From Micromonospora musae (GTDB lineage: Bacteria > Actinomycetota > Actinomycetes > Mycobacteriales > Micromonosporaceae): a DNA stretch of 64,000 nucleotides. The notes under the pieces are model-generated. The model was not told the origin of the DNA. It ran no database searches and saw only the letters and a list, made by a program, of their open reading frames with translations. Shown one piece after another: positions 17,004 through 25,726 of this stretch; the stretch's first letter is position 1; each line of letters starts with the position of its first letter. The position numbers were made by a program, and so were the translations under genes. The DNA is taken from the NCBI RefSeq assembly GCF_003626635.1, contig NZ_RAZT01000010.1, forward strand, positions 272,192 through 336,191, given 5' to 3'.

Positions 17004-17127
17004 GGCGTTTCACTCCTCTTCTCGACTGATCGGGGGGTGGTGCCCTGTCTGTCCCATGTCCTACCCGCCGTCGAGATCGCTACACCCGGGCCGACGCGGA
17101 AATGGGTCGGGGCGGGCCGGCGGCCTT

Positions 17128-17655
17128 TCAGGCCAGCGCGGACTCCGTGTCGTACGCGACGGCGGTGGCCTGCACCACGGCGGCGATCCGGAGCCCCTCG
17201 TTCACCTGGTCCGGGCCGATGCCCGCGGCGCGCAGCTTCTGCTCGTGCGACTCCAGGCAGACCTCGCAGCCGTTGATCGCGGAGACGGCGAGGCACCAGA
17301 GCTCGAAGTCCACCTTCGGCACGCCCGGCCGGGCGACGATCTGCATCCGCAGCCGGCCGTGGATCGACAGGTACTCCTCGTCGAGCATGTGCTTCGCCCG
17401 GTAGTAGACGTTGCTCATCGCCATGATGGTGGCGGCGCCCTTGGCCGCCTCGATCGCCTCCGGGGCGAGATGTTCGGCCGCCTCGGCGGCGATCTCCCGC
17501 AGCACCACGGGGTTGCGGGCCGCCACCGCGCACGCCAGCGCGGTGCCCCAGACCTGGGTCGGGGTGAGCGGGGAGTCCTGGATGGTCGACCGGAGGTTCT
17601 GGCCGACGTCCCTGGCGTACTCGGGCAGACCCGCCTTGACCGCGTCCACTCCCAT
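17128..17655 (-). CDS. ahpD: Alkyl hydroperoxidase AhpD
   Basis: 175 residues from the ATG at 17655, the normal AhpD length; an upstream open frame adds a low-complexity Pro/Thr stretch I do not believe. The redox site is seen as CEVCLESHE (C-x-x-C with the downstream His) near residue 132. AhpD reduces AhpC via lipoamide in mycobacteria. No ahpC or oxyR is adjacent here, which is unusual because the two genes are usually one operon. Confidence 0.9.
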   Translation of the reverse strand: MGVDAVKAGLPEYARDVGQNLRSTIQDSPLTPTQVWGTALACAVAARNPVVLREIAAEAAEHLAPEAIEAAKGAATIMAMSNVYYRAKHMLDEEYLSIHGRLRMQIVARPGVPKVDFELWCLAVSAINGCEVCLESHEQKLRAAGIGPDQVNEGLRIAAVVQATAVAYDTESALA

Positions 17656-17903
17656 GTCAGGCTCCGGCGGGGTCGTAGGCGGGGAAGTGGTCACCGGCAG
17701 TGAGCACGGCTCCTCCTGGGCAGCGGCGAACGGGCCGGGTACATCCTCCACCCGGGGGTGGCCCGGCAGCGTGTGAAGCAGCTCACGGAAGCGCTGTTCT
17801 GCCTCGTGGTGGCCGGTCCTCGCGGTGTCGGGAGGCTCCGCCGCTGTCCCGGGATGTGGATTCCGCTTCCCAAAATCAACTGACGGGTGGAAGAGTACCG
17901 AAC

Positions 17904-17936
17904 GTGACCAGCTCCGCCCTGATTCTTAGCAACTAG
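17904..17936 (+). CDS. cimA leader peptide (attenuation), 10 aa
   Basis: GTG start, reading V(M)TSSALILSN then TAG. It has the run Ala-Leu-Ile-Leu with rare codons ATT and CTT. It is followed by a hairpin beginning at the last base of the stop codon and then by a U-tailed terminator, exactly as in the ilvB leader. Good evidence for translation-dependent attenuation sensing isoleucine/leucine; the promoter is not clear by eye. Confidence 0.75.
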   Translation: MTSSALILSN

Positions 17937-17962
17937 CGCGCCCGGCTCCCCGCCGAGCGCGC
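17936..17962 (+). promoter_or_regulatory. Attenuator hairpin I of the cimA leader
   Basis: GCGCGCCCGGC pairs with GCCGAGCGCGC (10 of 11 pairs, one C/A mismatch) around TCCCC. It starts at the stop codon of the leader peptide, the same spacing as in the ilvB leader. Confidence 0.65.
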
Positions 17963-17992
17963 AGACCTCCCGCGTCAGCGGGGGGTCTTTTT
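17963..17992 (+). terminator. Attenuator terminator before cimA
   Basis: AGACCTCCCGC (17963-17973) pairs with GCGGGGGGTCT (17978-17988), 11 bp with one G-U, loop GTCA, followed by five T. It lies 72 bases before the cimA start. Confidence 0.85.
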
Positions 17993-18064
17993 GTTGCCGG
18001 GGCGGCCCGCGCGGCCGCGACCACCGCTCGTTCGTTCCCGCACCTCGGTCCAGAAAGGCACGTC

Positions 18065-19648
18065 ATGACGTTCCAGGTCTACGACACGACGTTGCGCGAC
18101 GGTGCGCAGCGTGAGGGGCTCAGCTACTCGGTGGTCGACAAGCTGGCCGTGGCGCGGCTGCTCGACGAGTTCGGCGTCGGGTTCATCGAGGGCGGCTGGC
18201 CCGGTGCGGTGCCGAAGGACACCGAGTTCTTCCGGCGCGCGACCAAGGAGCTCGACCTGCGGCACGCACTGCTCGTCGCGTTCGGCGCCACCCGCCGGGC
18301 CGGCGTCCCGGTCGCCGAGGACCCGCAGGTCCGCGCCCTGCTCGACGCGGAGACGCCGGCGGTGACCCTGGTCGCCAAGGCCGACCTGCGACACGTCGAA
18401 CGGGCGCTGCGCACCACCCCGGCCGAGAACCTCGCGATGATCCACGACACGGTGGCGTACCTGGTCGCCGAGGGTCGTCGGCTCTTCGTCGACGGCGAGC
18501 ACTTCTTCGACGGCTACCGGCAGGACGCCGAGTACGGCGCCGCGGTGGTGGAGACCGCGCTGGCCGCCGGAGCCGAGGCGTTCGTCCTCTGCGACACCAA
18601 CGGTGGGATGCTCCCGTCCCAGGTGACCGCCGTGATCGCCGACCTGACCGCCCGGCTCGGCGTCGGCCCCGAACGGCTCGGCATCCACTGCCAGAACGAC
18701 ACTGCCTGCGCGGTGGCGAACACCGTCGCCGCCGTCGAGGCCGGGGTACGGCACTTCCAGGGCACCGCGAACGGCTACGGCGAACGGCCGGGCAACGCCG
18801 ACCTCTTCGCGGTGGTCGCCAACCTCCAACTCAAGCTCGGGCTGCCCGTCCTACCAGCGGGCTGCCTGGAACAGATGGTGCGGGTCTCGCACGCCATCGC
18901 CGAGATCGCCAACATCGCCCCGGACACCCATCAGGCGTACGTCGGGGCTGCTGCCTTCGCCCACAAGGCCGGGCTGCACGCGAGCGCGATCAAGGTCGAC
19001 CCGTTGCTCTACAACCACGTGGACCCGTCCGTAGTGGGCAACGACATGCGGATCCTGGTAACCGAGATGGCCGGCCGGGCCAGCGTCGAGCTCAAGAGTC
19101 GCGAGCTCGGGCTGGACCTGGCCGGTCATCCGGAGACCCTGTCCCGGGTGACCCGGCGGGTCAAGGAGCTGGAGGCCGGCGGTTGGTCGTTCGAGGCGGC
19201 GGACGCCTCGTTCGAGCTGCTGGTCCGCTCCGAGCTGCCCGACGGCGCCCCGCCCCGGCCGTTCGCCCTCGAGTCGTACCGGGTCCTCGTGGAGCACCGC
19301 GAGGACGGCGCGGTGGTCTCCGAGGCCACCGTCAAGATCCGCGTACGCGGCGAACGGGTGATCGCCACCGCCGAGGGGAACGGCCCGGTCAACGCCCTGG
19401 ACGAGGCGCTCCGGGTCGGTCTGGTTCGGCACTACCCGGAGCTGCGCGAGTTCGAGCTCGCCGACTACAAGGTGCGCATCCTCGACGGCAGCAGCGGCAC
19501 GGACGCGGTGACCCGCGTACTGCTGGAGACGGCCGACGGCGCGGGCCGGGACTGGACCACTGTCGGTGTGCACCCCAACGTGGTCGAGGCGAGCTGGCAC
19601 GCCCTCGTCGACGCGCTCACCTACGGGCTGGCCCGCAGCCGGGTCTGA
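18065..19648 (+). CDS. cimA: Citramalate synthase
   Basis: Condenses pyruvate and acetyl-CoA to (R)-citramalate, giving 2-oxobutyrate for isoleucine without threonine; LeuC, LeuD and LeuB then act on the product. 527 residues. The aldolase-type TIM barrel starts YDTTLRDGAQREGLSYSVVDK, followed by GFIEGGWPGAVPKD, which marks the CimA subgroup rather than LeuA. Metal-binding residues appear in LGIHCQNDTACAVAN and GTANGYGERPGNADL. A LeuA-dimer regulatory domain occupies about 400-515. Preceded by its own attenuator leader. Confidence 0.93.
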   Translation: MTFQVYDTTLRDGAQREGLSYSVVDKLAVARLLDEFGVGFIEGGWPGAVPKDTEFFRRATKELDLRHALLVAFGATRRAGVPVAEDPQVRALLDAETPAVTLVAKADLRHVERALRTTPAENLAMIHDTVAYLVAEGRRLFVDGEHFFDGYRQDAEYGAAVVETALAAGAEAFVLCDTNGGMLPSQVTAVIADLTARLGVGPERLGIHCQNDTACAVANTVAAVEAGVRHFQGTANGYGERPGNADLFAVVANLQLKLGLPVLPAGCLEQMVRVSHAIAEIANIAPDTHQAYVGAAAFAHKAGLHASAIKVDPLLYNHVDPSVVGNDMRILVTEMAGRASVELKSRELGLDLAGHPETLSRVTRRVKELEAGGWSFEAADASFELLVRSELPDGAPPRPFALESYRVLVEHREDGAVVSEATVKIRVRGERVIATAEGNGPVNALDEALRVGLVRHYPELREFELADYKVRILDGSSGTDAVTRVLLETADGAGRDWTTVGVHPNVVEASWHALVDALTYGLARSRV

Positions 19649-19667
19649 ACCCGGGGCGCGTGACCGG

Positions 19668-20666
19668 TCACGAAGCGGGCAGGCTCAGGGTGGCCAGCAC
19701 CGCCCGGTGGTCGCTGCCCGGCAGGCCGAACACCTCGACCGAACGGGCGGCGATCCGGCGGTCGACCAGGACGTGGTCGATGGCGACCGGAGGGATCAGG
19801 TCCCCGTCGTACGGGCCCCACGTGCCGACCAGCCCCTGGCCGGTGGCGTCGGCGGCGTCGACGTAGCCGGTGTGCAGCAGAGCACGCAACGGGCCGTGAT
19901 CGAGGGTCGCGTTGAAGTCCCCGGCGAGGATCCGCAGCATCCCGTCGGGGGTGGCCGGTGGCTGGGCCGCCAGGTCGGTGCGCCAGAAGTCGACCTGGTC
20001 GATCGCGTACGGGGCGGACGGGTGCGCGGACTCCACCCGCACCGGCGGCGCGCCGGGAACGGCGATCGTGCCGTACGCCTGGGTGAAGCCCCAACCGCCG
20101 CGGTTGTGGCGTACGCCCGCGTCGCTGATCGGGAAGCGTGAGTAGAGGCCGGAGCCGGGCGTCCCGTCGACCGCGTTGAGCTGTCGGTACGGCAGCAGCC
20201 GGTCGAGTCCGAGCCGGTCGAGGTCGGCCTGGGCAGCGGGGGTGAACTCCTGCACGACCAGCACGTCGACCCGGTTCGCCCGGACCAGTTCGGCCAGGGT
20301 GTGCGGATCCGCGGCGCCCGCGAGCAGGTTGGCGGTGAGCAGTCGTACCGCCGGACCGGCCACCGGTAGCGGCGTCGAGGAGAGCGCCCGGGGCGCCACC
20401 ACCCCGACGAGCGCGACGGTGGTCACGGCGGCGACCAGCGCGGGCCAGTGGCGGCGCAGCGCGAGCGTGAGGACCAGGGGCAGGAGGCTCCCGGCCGCGA
20501 CGTACGGGGTGAAGGCCAGCGCCTGCACGAGCGGCCCCCGGTCCAGCCCGATGAGCCGTATTGCCGTCCAGGTGGCGCCCGGCAGCACGGCGAGCCAGCA
20601 GAGTACGGCGATCCAGCGGCGCTGTGGGTGGCCGACCGCTCGCCGCTCCGGAACCTCGACGATCAT
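19668..20666 (-). CDS. Membrane-anchored endonuclease/exonuclease/phosphatase family protein
   Basis: 332 residues: three hydrophobic segments in the first 95 (cytoplasmic membrane), then an EEP-fold domain. Catalytic landmarks: LLTANLLAG, VQEF (metal Glu), GDFNATLDHGP (Asp/Asn) and GSDHRAVLATL (Asp-His at the C-terminus), all intact. Such proteins are phosphodiesterases or nucleases with the domain outside the membrane; the substrate is not known. Confidence 0.85.
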   Translation of the reverse strand: MIVEVPERRAVGHPQRRWIAVLCWLAVLPGATWTAIRLIGLDRGPLVQALAFTPYVAAGSLLPLVLTLALRRHWPALVAAVTTVALVGVVAPRALSSTPLPVAGPAVRLLTANLLAGAADPHTLAELVRANRVDVLVVQEFTPAAQADLDRLGLDRLLPYRQLNAVDGTPGSGLYSRFPISDAGVRHNRGGWGFTQAYGTIAVPGAPPVRVESAHPSAPYAIDQVDFWRTDLAAQPPATPDGMLRILAGDFNATLDHGPLRALLHTGYVDAADATGQGLVGTWGPYDGDLIPPVAIDHVLVDRRIAARSVEVFGLPGSDHRAVLATLSLPAS

Positions 20667-21029
20667 GTCGGAAACCTATCCCGGCGTGCCCGCCGATGGT
20701 GGCCCGACGGATCCCGCAGCCCGTTTTCGTGAATGCTGCTGGATTCGTCTTTCACAATTTTTGCGATCGGCGTAGGGCGATTTTCCAGATGGCTTCCGCT
20801 ATTGACTCCCTACTTTTTGCGGTGCTACGTTCCACCTGGTCGGAGCGCCGCCACGGTGAGTAGTAATAGCTGCTCAGAGTGGGTGCAGTCATCGGGAAAA
20901 CGATATTGAAGGTGCGCTGGATCTTATTTCTCGGTGATGTGTGGCGAGGTGCCCGACAGTTAGCAGGGCACTAACCGTCCCGCCTCGCGGGTCGGCCGAA
21001 TTCGCACGGTCACACAAGGGAGACCTGTC
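20667..21029 (+). other. Relatively AT-rich control region before the secreted protein gene
   Basis: Base composition drops markedly between about 20735 and 20835 and again near 20890-20940. It contains a strong promoter (20802-20831) and a hairpin GTGCCC...GGGCAC near 20950-20972. No gene is supported. The mRNA would have an untranslated leader of about 190 bases, long enough for RNA-level control. Confidence 0.5.
20802..20831 (+). promoter_or_regulatory. Sigma-A-type promoter for the 21030 gene
   Basis: TTGACT (20802-20807), 18-bp spacer, TACGTT (20826-20831), embedded in AT-rich sequence. One of the best promoter matches in the window. Confidence 0.6.
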
Positions 21030-21527
21030 ATGACCACACCATTCCGACGTAAGGCGATCGCGGTCGTGTTCGCCGTTCTCGGGCTCACCCTCGCCGGGGG
21101 CGGGATCGCCATCGCCCAGCCCGCGGCACAGGCGCCCGGCCAGCCGGCGGCCCGCGCGAGCAGCACCCAGCCGGCGGTGACGGCGGAGTCGACCCGCTCG
21201 GCCCGGGCCGCCCTCAAGGCCGGCGTGGGCACGCTCGCGGCGAGCAACGTCGGCACCGTCGTCAACGCCAACGGCACCAAGGCGCGCGGCAGCGGCGTCG
21301 TGATCAAGTACGGAACCGGCCAGTACGAGGTCCAGTACGGCTACGTCGTCAGCTCCGCGGTCTACCAGGCCACCATCGGCCGCCCGGACGCCTGCTGCAT
21401 CCCGCCGGGCGGGGAGGTCGTGGTGGCTCCGCGGCTGAGCACGCCGAACGGGGTCTTCATCCAGACCCGCAACTCCGCCGGCACCCCGGTCGACCTGCCG
21501 TTCCACCTGGTCGTCCACAGCTACTGA
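21030..21527 (+). CDS. Small secreted protein of unknown function
   Basis: 165 residues with a clear Sec signal peptide (positive MTTPFRRK, a hydrophobic core to about residue 28, then AIAQPA cleavage region). The mature part starts with an Ala/Gln/Pro-rich segment, followed by a compact beta-rich domain (VNANGTKARGSGVVIKYGTG ... VVHSY) containing an adjacent Cys pair (DACCIPPGG). No family recognised. Ribosome site AAGGGAG precedes the ATG. Expression is probably high given its promoter. Confidence 0.75.
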   Translation: MTTPFRRKAIAVVFAVLGLTLAGGGIAIAQPAAQAPGQPAARASSTQPAVTAESTRSARAALKAGVGTLAASNVGTVVNANGTKARGSGVVIKYGTGQYEVQYGYVVSSAVYQATIGRPDACCIPPGGEVVVAPRLSTPNGVFIQTRNSAGTPVDLPFHLVVHSY

Positions 21528-21537
21528 CGGCACCGCC

Positions 21538-21575
21538 ACGCGACCCCCGCGCGATCGCCCGCGCGGGGGTCGCGT
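21538..21575 (+). terminator. Terminator after the secreted protein gene
   Basis: Perfect 16-bp stem (arm ACGCGACCCCCGCGCG) with a 6-base loop, 11 bases past the stop. Confidence 0.75.
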
Positions 21576-21723
21576 CGTTCACTTCGACCGTTTTGGCCCC
21601 GGGACTGCCGGCTCGGGGTCTGCCTTGGCCGTCCGGGTGAATCGTCCCGCTCCGGTCGTCGAAGGGTCGGCCAGGGCCGCACAATCCGACGTTTGTCGCC
21701 CGGTCGCCCGGGAAGCATGCACC

Positions 21724-22770
21724 GTGACGGACATCTCGGACACCCTGGCCAGCGTGCCCAGCCCGGTCGAAGACGAACCGACAGCCGCCGAGCTGGAACA
21801 GACCCTCTCCGAGGTCAAACGCGTGATCGTCGGGCAGGACCGGCTCGTCGAACGCCTGCTCGTCGCCCTCGTCGCCGACGGGCACTGCCTCCTGGAGGGG
21901 GTACCCGGCGTGGCCAAGACGCTGGCCGCGCAGACCCTCGCCACCGTGGTCGGCGGCACCTTCTCCCGGATCCAGTTCACCCCCGACCTCGTACCGTCGG
22001 ACATCGTGGGCACCCGGATCTACCGGGCCTCCCAGGAGAGCTTCGACATCGAGTTGGGCCCGGTGATGGCGAACCTGGTGCTCGCCGACGAGATCAACCG
22101 TGCCCCCGCGAAGGTGCAGTCCGCGCTCCTGGAGGCGATGGCGGAGCGGCAGGTCTCCATCGGCGGGCGCAGCCACCCCGTACCGTCGCCGTTCCTGGTG
22201 CTGGCCACCCAGAACCCGATCGAGTCGGAGGGGGTCTACCAGCTGCCGGAGGCGCAGCGGGACCGCTTCCTCATGAAGGTCGTGGTCGACTACCCGAGCG
22301 ACACCGACGAACTGGCGATCCTGTACCGGATGAGCACCGATCGCCCCAAGGCCCGGCAGGTGCTCGACCCGGACCGGCTGCGCCGCCTGCAGAGCCACGC
22401 GGAGCGGATCTTCGTCCACCACGCCGTCGCCGAGTACGTGGTCCGGCTCATCCTGGCCACCCGGGATCCGGGACGGTTCGGGCTCACCGAGATCGAGCCG
22501 ATGCTGGCGTACGGGGCGAGCCCCCGCGCCACCCTCGGCCTGGTCTCCGCCGCCCGGGCGCAGGCGCTGCTGCGCGGCCGGGGGTACGTGCTGCCCGAGG
22601 ACGTCCGTGAACTGGCCGTCGACGTGCTCGCCCACCGGCTGGTGCTGACCTTCGACGCGGTCGCCGACGGCGTCACCGCCGAGTCGGTGGTACGCCGACT
22701 GGTCGAGGTGGTGCCCCCGCCACGACTCGCGCCCCAGCCCGAGCAGGCGTCGGACCTGGCGGCGGCATGA
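21724..22770 (+). CDS. MoxR-family AAA+ ATPase
   Basis: 348 residues from the GTG at 21724 (VTDISDTLASV). Walker A EGVPGVAKT, Walker B LADEINRAP and the sensor region LATQNPIESEG are present. MoxR ATPases act as chaperones for von Willebrand factor A proteins. It overlaps the DUF58 gene by four bases (ATGA), starting a tightly coupled cluster with DUF58 and VWA genes. Confidence 0.93.
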   Translation: MTDISDTLASVPSPVEDEPTAAELEQTLSEVKRVIVGQDRLVERLLVALVADGHCLLEGVPGVAKTLAAQTLATVVGGTFSRIQFTPDLVPSDIVGTRIYRASQESFDIELGPVMANLVLADEINRAPAKVQSALLEAMAERQVSIGGRSHPVPSPFLVLATQNPIESEGVYQLPEAQRDRFLMKVVVDYPSDTDELAILYRMSTDRPKARQVLDPDRLRRLQSHAERIFVHHAVAEYVVRLILATRDPGRFGLTEIEPMLAYGASPRATLGLVSAARAQALLRGRGYVLPEDVRELAVDVLAHRLVLTFDAVADGVTAESVVRRLVEVVPPPRLAPQPEQASDLAAA

Positions 22771-23783
22771 GGCGCACGGGCCGGGGGCCCGCGGCCGTTC
22801 CGGCCGGTCCACGCCTCGCCGACCTCGCCCCCGACCAGCGTCTGCGCCGGCTGGAACTGACCGTCACCCGGCGGCTCGACGGGCTGCTGCACGGGCAGTA
22901 CCGCGGCCTGCTGCCCGGACCCGGCAGCGAGCCGGCGGGCAGCCGCGAGTACCGGCCGGGCGAGGACGAGGTGCGCCGGATGGACTGGGCCGTCACCGCG
23001 CGCACCACGGTGCCGCACGTGCGAGTGGTCGACGCCGACCGGGAACTGACCACGTGGCTGCTGGTGGACGCCAGCGCCAGCATGGAGTTCGGCACCGCGG
23101 AGCTGGACAAGCGGGAGCTCTCCGTGGCGGCGGTGGCCGCCGTCGGTTTCCTCACCGCCGGAGTCGGCAACCGGCTCGGCGCCCTGCTGGCCGCGCCGAC
23201 GGGGCTGCGCCGCTTCCCGGCCCAGAGCGGTCGCACCCACCTGCTCGGCCTGCTCCGCGCCCTGCTGGCCGCGCCGCGCACCGCCGACCACGACGGGGCG
23301 CCCGGCGGGCTCGAGCCGCCGGACCTCACCGACGCCCTGCGCTCCGCGGAACGGGTCGCCACCCGGCGCGGGCTCGTGGTGGTGGTCTCGGACTTCCTCG
23401 ACGGACTGCCCGACGACCCCGACCAGCCTCCACCCTGGGAGCGCGGCCTGCGCCGACTGGCGGTACGGCACCAGGTGCTCGCCGTGGAGGTGACCGACCC
23501 GCGGGAGCTGGAGCTGCCCGACGTCGGGCTGATCACTCTGATCGACCCGGAGACCGGCCGCCGCCGCGAGGTGTGCACCTCGGACCGGCGGCTGCGGGAA
23601 CGGTACGCCGCCGCCGCGGCCGCCCAACGCGACCAGGTACGCCACGCGTTGCGCCGCAGCGGGGCCACCCATCTGCCGTTGCGCACCGACTCGGACTGGT
23701 GCGCCGACATCGCGCGGCACGTGCAGTCGCAGCGTCGGCTGGCGGCGGCGCCGGCCGGCTCGGCATCGGGAGGTGCGGCGTGA
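22767..23783 (+). CDS. DUF58 domain protein
   Basis: 338 residues. The DUF58 signature REYRPGEDEVRRMDW is near residue 54, and a VWA-like metal site DASASMEFG (D-x-S-x-S) near 97. DUF58 proteins accompany MoxR ATPases and VWA proteins throughout bacteria; the molecular role is not settled. Overlaps both neighbours by four bases (ATGA and GTGA), so the three genes are translationally coupled. Confidence 0.9.
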   Translation: MRRTGRGPAAVPAGPRLADLAPDQRLRRLELTVTRRLDGLLHGQYRGLLPGPGSEPAGSREYRPGEDEVRRMDWAVTARTTVPHVRVVDADRELTTWLLVDASASMEFGTAELDKRELSVAAVAAVGFLTAGVGNRLGALLAAPTGLRRFPAQSGRTHLLGLLRALLAAPRTADHDGAPGGLEPPDLTDALRSAERVATRRGLVVVVSDFLDGLPDDPDQPPPWERGLRRLAVRHQVLAVEVTDPRELELPDVGLITLIDPETGRRREVCTSDRRLRERYAAAAAAQRDQVRHALRRSGATHLPLRTDSDWCADIARHVQSQRRLAAAPAGSASGGAA

Positions 23784-24739
23784 TCTGGCTCTCGCCCACC
23801 CGCCTCTGGCTGCTGCTCGGTGTGCTCGCCCTCGCGGTGGGCTACCTGCTCGTGCAGCGACGGCGCAGCCGGTACGCCGTCCGCTTCACCAACCTGCGGC
23901 TGCTCGACCGGATCGCGCCGGAGCGTCCCGCATGGCGTCGGCACGTGCCCGCCGGGCTCTTCCTGGCCATGCTGGCGCTGCTGGTGGTCGGCTTCGCGCG
24001 GCCCACCGCCGAGGTGCGGGTGCCCCGCGAACGGGCCACCGTCATGGTGGCGGTGGACGTCTCCACCTCGATGCTCGCCACCGATGTGGACCCGGACCGG
24101 CTCGCCGCCGCCAAGGGCGCGGCGAAGCGCTTCGTGGACGGGCTGCCCGAAGAGTTCAACGTGGGCCTGGTCGCCTTCGCGGGGAGCGCGGCGGTCCTCG
24201 TGCCGCCCGGCACCGATCGCGAGGCGTTGCACGACGGGATCGGTCGGCTCGCCGACGGGATCACCGGCGTGCAGGGGACCGCGATCGGCGAGGCGATCAA
24301 CACCTCCCTCGGCGCGGTGAAGGGTCTGGACAGCGAGGCGGCGAAGGAGCCCCCGCCGGCTCGGATCGTGCTCCTCTCCGACGGGGCGAACACGTCCGGC
24401 CTGGACCCGATGGAGGCCGCCGTCGAGGCGGTCGCCGCGAAGGTGCCCGTGCACACCATCTCGTTCGGCACCCCCGGCGGCTTCGTCGACCAGGGCGGCC
24501 GGCCGATACAGGTGCCGGTGGACGGGAAGACCCTCGAGGCGGTGGCGCAGGAGACCGGCGGGATGTTCCACGAGGCCAGCACCAGCGACGAACTGCGCGC
24601 GGTCTACGAGGACATCGGTACCTCGGTCGGCTACCGCACCGAGCGGCAGGACGTCTCGGCCCGCTTCATCGGACTCGGTCTGGTGTTCGCGATGGGCGCG
24701 GCGGCGGGCTCGATGCGCTGGTTCTCCCGCCTGCCCTGA
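23780..24739 (+). CDS. Membrane VWA-domain protein (BatA-like)
   Basis: 319 residues. Two membrane segments at the N-terminus (about 5-22 and 55-75), a von Willebrand A domain with the metal-ion site DVSTSM (D-x-S-x-S) and the later SDGANTSG, then one C-terminal membrane helix, so the VWA domain faces one side of the membrane. GTG start overlaps the DUF58 stop (GTGA). Likely assembled or remodelled by the MoxR protein; possible role in envelope stress. Confidence 0.9.
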   Translation: MIWLSPTRLWLLLGVLALAVGYLLVQRRRSRYAVRFTNLRLLDRIAPERPAWRRHVPAGLFLAMLALLVVGFARPTAEVRVPRERATVMVAVDVSTSMLATDVDPDRLAAAKGAAKRFVDGLPEEFNVGLVAFAGSAAVLVPPGTDREALHDGIGRLADGITGVQGTAIGEAINTSLGAVKGLDSEAAKEPPPARIVLLSDGANTSGLDPMEAAVEAVAAKVPVHTISFGTPGGFVDQGGRPIQVPVDGKTLEAVAQETGGMFHEASTSDELRAVYEDIGTSVGYRTERQDVSARFIGLGLVFAMGAAAGSMRWFSRLP

Positions 24740-24788
24740 GTGGGCGTCGGCGGGCCGGTCCCCGCAGGACTTTCCGTGAGGAGTACGC

Positions 24789-25655
24789 ATGGCAGTACAG
24801 ACCGGACTCGGTGAGCCCCGCGGTCCGTGGTTCGTCTCGCCGGAGCTGGACCCGGAGGGGCGGGCCCGACGGGAGGCGGAGGCGGCGGCACGCGACGGCG
24901 CCGCCCGGCGCTGGCGCGGCCGGTTGCTGACCGCGTTCGCGGTGATCGCCCTCTCCACCGTCTCCGGTGCCGCGGCGGGTGGCTGGGTGGCCAGCCGCGG
25001 TGGCGCCCCGGGGGAGTCGGCGGCCTCCGCCGCCCCGGTCCCGGCGGAGCTGGTCACCGCCGCCGAACGAACCGTTCCGGGGGTGGTCTCCGTGCTGGCC
25101 GGCGGCGCGGGGACCGGCGGCGGGGCCACCGGCTCCGGCTTCGCCATCGACGACCAGCAGCACATCATCACCAACGACCACATCCTGGCCAAGGGAGGTG
25201 GTGGTTCGGTGACCGTCGAGCTGCCCGACGGTCGGCGCTACACCGCCGAGGTGGTGGGCCGGGAGCCGAGCAGCGACCTGGCCGTGCTCCGGGTGCCGCC
25301 GTCCGCCGGCTTGTCGCCGCTGCCGCTCGCCAAGCCGGGCACCACCCGCGTCGGCGAGCCTGTGCTCGCGGTCGGCTCTCCGCTCGGTTTGGCCGGCACC
25401 GTCACGGCCGGGATCGTGAGCGCCGTCGACCGGCAGGTACGGCTGGGCCAGAACCGGCACACCGCGGTACAGACCGACGCCTCGATCAATCCGGGTAACT
25501 CGGGTGGCCCGCTGGTCAACGCACGAGGCGAGGTGGTCGGGGTGAACACCGCGATCGCCACGATCGACGGCAACGGCTCGATCGGCATCGGCTTCGCCAT
25601 CCCGATCGAGCAGGTGCAACAGACCGCCGACACCATCATCGGCAAGGGCGGCTGA
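24789..25655 (+). CDS. HtrA/DegP-like membrane serine protease lacking a PDZ domain
   Basis: 288 residues with one membrane anchor (about 45-70) and an extracytoplasmic trypsin-like domain. The triad is visible: His in ITNDHIL, Asp in SSDLAVLRV, Ser in INPGNSGGPL. The protein ends right after the protease domain (IPIEQVQQTADTIIGKGG); HtrA proteins normally carry one or more PDZ domains there. Ribosome site GTGAGGAG. It follows the VWA gene by 49 bases and may share its transcript. Confidence 0.88.
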   Translation: MAVQTGLGEPRGPWFVSPELDPEGRARREAEAAARDGAARRWRGRLLTAFAVIALSTVSGAAAGGWVASRGGAPGESAASAAPVPAELVTAAERTVPGVVSVLAGGAGTGGGATGSGFAIDDQQHIITNDHILAKGGGGSVTVELPDGRRYTAEVVGREPSSDLAVLRVPPSAGLSPLPLAKPGTTRVGEPVLAVGSPLGLAGTVTAGIVSAVDRQVRLGQNRHTAVQTDASINPGNSGGPLVNARGEVVGVNTAIATIDGNGSIGIGFAIPIEQVQQTADTIIGKGG

Positions 25656-25726
25656 CCGGCTGCCACCGCCGTCCGCCCACACGATCGCGCCCGGCCGGGT
25701 GGCTCGACCTGCGCCGTGCTGACACC

